8,692 nt of DNA from Pseudomonadota bacterium (GTDB lineage Bacteria; Myxococcota; Polyangia; GCA-2747355; JACKDQ01), in the NCBI GenBank assembly GCA_030591195.1, contig JAUVBO010000064.1:1-8692 (forward strand). The letters run 5' to 3'. Each line of letters begins with the position of its first letter. The first letter of the stretch is position 1. This document shows, piece after piece, positions 5,929 through 8,692 of the stretch. The notes under the pieces are model-generated. The model saw only the letters and a list, made by a program, of their open reading frames with translations, did not search any database and was not told the origin of the DNA. The translations under genes and the position numbers were made by a program.

Positions 5929-6087
5929 GCGGGACGGGTGAGACGACCAGGGCGATCGCGGGACAGGGCAGAAAGTCGAGCTCGCGCTGAGGGATCCGCG
6001 AGTGGACAGCCACGTGCCTGTTCGATAGAAGTCGAGGGCGTCCAGGGGGTCCGGACGCGGTAGGGTTCTCGCTCGCTGGAGAGGTTC

Positions 6088-7377
6088 GTGCGCATCCTGC
6101 ATACATCAGACTGGCACCTGGGTGTCTCGACGGGTCCGGCGTCGAGGCTCGAGGAGCAACACTGTTTTCTCGAGTGGCTTCACGAGACCCTCGAGGCGCG
6201 CGAGGTCGACGCGCTGGTGGTCGCCGGGGACGTGTTCGACTCGATGCACCCCTCGGCCGAGGCGCAGGTGCTCTACTACGGCTTCCTCGCGCGGGTCGGG
6301 CGCACCGGCGTGCGCGACGTCGTGGTCGTTGGCGGCAACCACGACTCGTCGTCGCGCCTGGACGCACCCAGCGCGCTGCTGGAAGCGGTCAACGTCCACG
6401 TGGTCGGCGGCGTGCCCTCGACGGAGCACCGACTGGATCGGATGATCGCGCCCCTGCGCGCGAGGGGGTCCGACGAGATCGCCGCGGTCTGCCTCGCGGT
6501 GCCGTACGTACACGAGTACCGGCTGGGGGTCCGCACCACCGACCTCGACCGCGACCAGACGCGAGCCGCGTTCAGGACCGCGTTCGCCGACCTCTATCGG
6601 GAGCTGGCCGACGGGGCGGTCGAGCGCTGCGGTGACGTTGCCCTGGTCGCGACGGGGCACCTGACGATCGGCGTCGAGGCGACGCCCCAGGACTACCCGC
6701 AGGAGATCCACCAGGTGGGCACCATCGAGGGGCTGCCGGCAGAGATCCTCGATCCGCGCCTCTGCTACGCCGCGCTGGGCCACATCCACCGCTGCTACCC
6801 TGTCGGCGGGTCGAGCGCCTGGTACTGTGGCTCGCCGATTCCCTACGCGATGACCGAGATGGCGACGCCCCGCCAGGTGCTGGTCGTGGACCTCGATGGC
6901 GCTGCCCGGGCGCGGGTCGAGCGGGTCGAGGTTCCGCGGATCCGCGAGCTGGTGCAGCTGGTCGGCCCACCGGAGGCGGTGCTGGCCGACCTCGCCGAGC
7001 TCCGCTGGTCGACGCGGCTGCCGCCGCTGGTCCACGTGCGCGTGGAGACGCCGATCGCCGAGCCCGGGCTGGCCCGCCGGCTGCACGAGGCCGTGGCGAG
7101 CCACGACCAGCCGGAGCGCCCGCTGCTGGTCGAGGTGCAGCAGCGCGCCGCCGACATCGACGTCGATCAGTCGGTCCCGGCCTTGCAGCCCCTCGCCGAG
7201 CTGAGGCCCGAGCAGGTGTTCGGCCTGCTGTGCGACGCCCAGAGCTTACAAGGCGCCGATCGCCAGCAACTGGAGGCCGTCTTTGGCGAGGTGGCGTCGG
7301 CCAGCGGCGAGACGCTGGAGGAGATGCTCAGCGCGATCGAGCTTCCCCCTACTGCGGCCCCGGGAGATCGATCGTGA
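6088..7377 (+). CDS. sbcD: Nuclease SbcCD subunit D (Mre11-type phosphoesterase)
   Basis: The 429-residue protein shows the metallophosphoesterase motifs in order: SDWHLG with D8 and H10, VAGDVFD with D48, GGNHDS with N84 and H85, ATGH with H191, and GHIH at 231-234 with H232 and H234. These residues bind two metal ions, normally manganese. With SbcC it forms an ATP-driven nuclease that opens hairpins and trims blocked double-strand ends, the bacterial equivalent of Mre11-Rad50. The region after about residue 290 corresponds to the capping and SbcC-binding part, and length is normal for the family. The start is a GTG with GGAGAGG just upstream, and the sequence MRILHTSDWHLG confirms it. The sbcC gene starts 13 bp after its stop, so the two are co-transcribed and probably made in balanced amounts. 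Confidence 0.95.
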   Translation: MRILHTSDWHLGVSTGPASRLEEQHCFLEWLHETLEAREVDALVVAGDVFDSMHPSAEAQVLYYGFLARVGRTGVRDVVVVGGNHDSSSRLDAPSALLEAVNVHVVGGVPSTEHRLDRMIAPLRARGSDEIAAVCLAVPYVHEYRLGVRTTDLDRDQTRAAFRTAFADLYRELADGAVERCGDVALVATGHLTIGVEATPQDYPQEIHQVGTIEGLPAEILDPRLCYAALGHIHRCYPVGGSSAWYCGSPIPYAMTEMATPRQVLVVDLDGAARARVERVEVPRIRELVQLVGPPEAVLADLAELRWSTRLPPLVHVRVETPIAEPGLARRLHEAVASHDQPERPLLVEVQQRAADIDVDQSVPALQPLAELRPEQVFGLLCDAQSLQGADRQQLEAVFGEVASASGETLEEMLSAIELPPTAAPGDRS

Positions 7378-7390
7378 AAGGGAAGGCCTC

Positions 7391-8692
7391 GTGAAGGTCG
7401 AGCGCATCGAGGCGAACAACCTCAACAGCCTCTACGGAACGCACGAGGTCGACCTCGTCACCACGCTCGGGGGCGCGAGCCTGTTCCTGATCTACGGCCC
7501 GACCGGCAGCGGCAAGTCGACGCTGATGGACGCGGTGAGCCTCGCGCTGTTCGGCCAGACGCCCCGCCTGGACGCGAAGAAGGGCAACGAGACCGCCGAT
7601 CCCCGCGCGATCATGAGTCGCGGCACCGGTGAGTGCTCGGCGACGGTCGTCTTCTCCAAGATCGAAGGCGGCGGCCGCCGGACCTACCGCGCACGCTGGG
7701 CCTGCAGGCGCGCGCGGAAGAACCCCGCCGGCGCCTGGCAACCCGCTGAACGGAGCCTGGAGCTGCTCACGCCCGACGGGGACTGGAAGCTGATGGTGTC
7801 CTCCCGCAAGTTGAAGGACTACGCGCCGGTCTTCGACGAGGTGCTCGAGGGGTTCGGGGTCCGCGACTTCAACCGCTCGATGCTGCTGGCCCAGGGGCAG
7901 TTCGACGCCTTCCTCGGCGCGCCGCCGGACGAGCGGGCGGAGATCCTCGAGCGCCTGACCGACACCTCGATCTACCAGCGCCTCGGCGAGCGCGCGGCGC
8001 GGCTCCACCGCCGGCACGCGCGCCGGCTCGAGGCGCTGCGCACGCTGGCCGCGGCGGGGGGCGGGCTCGACGCGGACGCGCTGGCGCAGCTGGAGCTGGC
8101 GCACGCACGAGACACCGACGAGCTCGACCGGCGCCAGCGGATGCACGCGCAGGCCGTGGCGCACCTGGGGTGGCTCGACGCGGACGTCGACCTCCGAGAC
8201 AAGCTCGCGGCGGCCGAGACCGAGCGGAAGCAGCTCGTCGAAGACAGCGCCAGAGCCGAGGCAACGCAGGCGCGGCTGGCCGAGCACGAGCGCTGCGAGG
8301 AGCACAAGGCGTTCGGGCTGCTCGACGCGCACCGCACCGCTCGGGATCAGGTGACGTTGCTCGAGCGGCAACTCACGGACCTCGACCGGTCCCTGCCGGG
8401 GTTGGAGCAGGCCGCGGCGGGCAAGGAGCGCTCCGCCGCAGCGGCGGCGGCGAGCGAGCGCCTGGCGGCCGAGCACCTCGAGGCCCTGCGCCCGCTGGCG
8501 GAGGCGGCCGACAGGACCGCCTCGGCCCACGCGGACGCGGTCGCGCTCGCCAACGGGACCGCCACGGAGCGGAGCAATGCCGACCAGCAGGTCGACGTGG
8601 GTGACCGAGCGCTGGCCTCGGCGACCGACGCCCTCGCCGAGGCGCAGGGCAAGGTCGCGGCGGCGCGGGTCGACCTCGAAGCACACGCGCCC
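7391..8692 (+). CDS. sbcC: Nuclease SbcCD subunit C, N-terminal part (runs off the window)
   Basis: An open frame of 434 codons starts at a GTG preceded by GGGAAGG and stays open to the last base. The N-terminus (MKVERIEANNLNSLYG) is typical of SbcC/Rad50. The Walker A motif GPTGSGKST is at 36-44. A YRARW segment near 99-103 is typical of the SbcC N-terminal lobe, and the Q-loop region LLAQGQFDAFL is at 165-175. From about residue 195 the sequence becomes Ala/Glu/Arg/Leu-rich with heptad character, the first arm of the long coiled coil. The zinc hook, return coil, Walker B and signature motifs lie beyond the edge. It is the ATPase partner of the SbcD encoded 13 bp upstream. No frameshift is seen in the visible part. 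Confidence 0.95.
   Translation, partial: MKVERIEANNLNSLYGTHEVDLVTTLGGASLFLIYGPTGSGKSTLMDAVSLALFGQTPRLDAKKGNETADPRAIMSRGTGECSATVVFSKIEGGGRRTYRARWACRRARKNPAGAWQPAERSLELLTPDGDWKLMVSSRKLKDYAPVFDEVLEGFGVRDFNRSMLLAQGQFDAFLGAPPDERAEILERLTDTSIYQRLGERAARLHRRHARRLEALRTLAAAGGGLDADALAQLELAHARDTDELDRRQRMHAQAVAHLGWLDADVDLRDKLAAAETERKQLVEDSARAEATQARLAEHERCEEHKAFGLLDAHRTARDQVTLLERQLTDLDRSLPGLEQAAAGKERSAAAAAASERLAAEHLEALRPLAEAADRTASAHADAVALANGTATERSNADQQVDVGDRALASATDALAEAQGKVAAARVDLEAHAP

Noticed and set aside
3776..5941. 721-codon plus-strand open frame opposite the helicase and the second NifX-like gene
   Set aside because: It is antisense to two confidently recognised genes, its product is repetitive Gly/Ala/Arg/Val sequence with no domain, and GC-rich genes routinely leave such open antisense frames.
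6106..7104. 332-codon minus-strand open frame opposite sbcD
   Set aside because: Antisense shadow of sbcD, which has every nuclease motif.
7349..8686. 445-codon minus-strand open frame opposite sbcC
   Set aside because: Antisense to sbcC, whose own frame has clear Walker A and Q-loop motifs; the antisense product is low-complexity.

Overview
The window is high-GC bacterial DNA carrying ten genes, nine complete and one running off the right edge. Two predicted lipoproteins with Gly/Ala/Ser-rich segments after the lipid-anchor cysteine, a GH18 hydrolase, SbcCD and NifX-fold proteins fit a delta-proteobacterial or Myxococcota-type genome. That assignment is an impression from style and content; no rRNA, tRNA or other phylogenetic marker is present.

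Left, plus strand (18-1580): three closely spaced genes that look like a metal-handling operon. They are a DUF4213/DUF364 protein (putative heavy-metal chelation family), a NifX-like protein of the dinitrogenase Fe-Mo cofactor-binding family, and a three-helix DUF4405-type membrane protein with a histidine pair spaced like a heme-b ligand pair. A low-homology spacer with two interleaved inverted repeats (1587-1668) follows, then a GH18 glycoside hydrolase lipoprotein (1727-2707).

Middle, minus strand (5857 down to 2761): reading leftwards come a second NifX-like protein with a Cys/His/Gly-rich tail, a probable intrinsic terminator, an RhlE-type DEAD-box RNA helicase whose start region lies in a perfect inverted repeat, a promoter/operator region with a 14-bp perfect palindrome, a 58-residue membrane-type small protein, and a tyrosine-phosphatase-family lipoprotein. 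The phosphatase gene converges with the GH18 gene.

Right, plus strand (6088 to the edge): sbcD and the first 434 codons of sbcC, the bacterial Mre11-Rad50-type DNA end-processing nuclease. They diverge from the second NifX-like gene across a 230-bp spacer.

I see no mobile element, CRISPR array, RNA gene or defence island. The points most worth a second look are the DUF364/NifX/DUF4405 grouping together with a second, chemically different NifX-like paralog; the hairpin over the helicase start; and the small-protein/lipoprotein-phosphatase pair behind a palindromic operator candidate.
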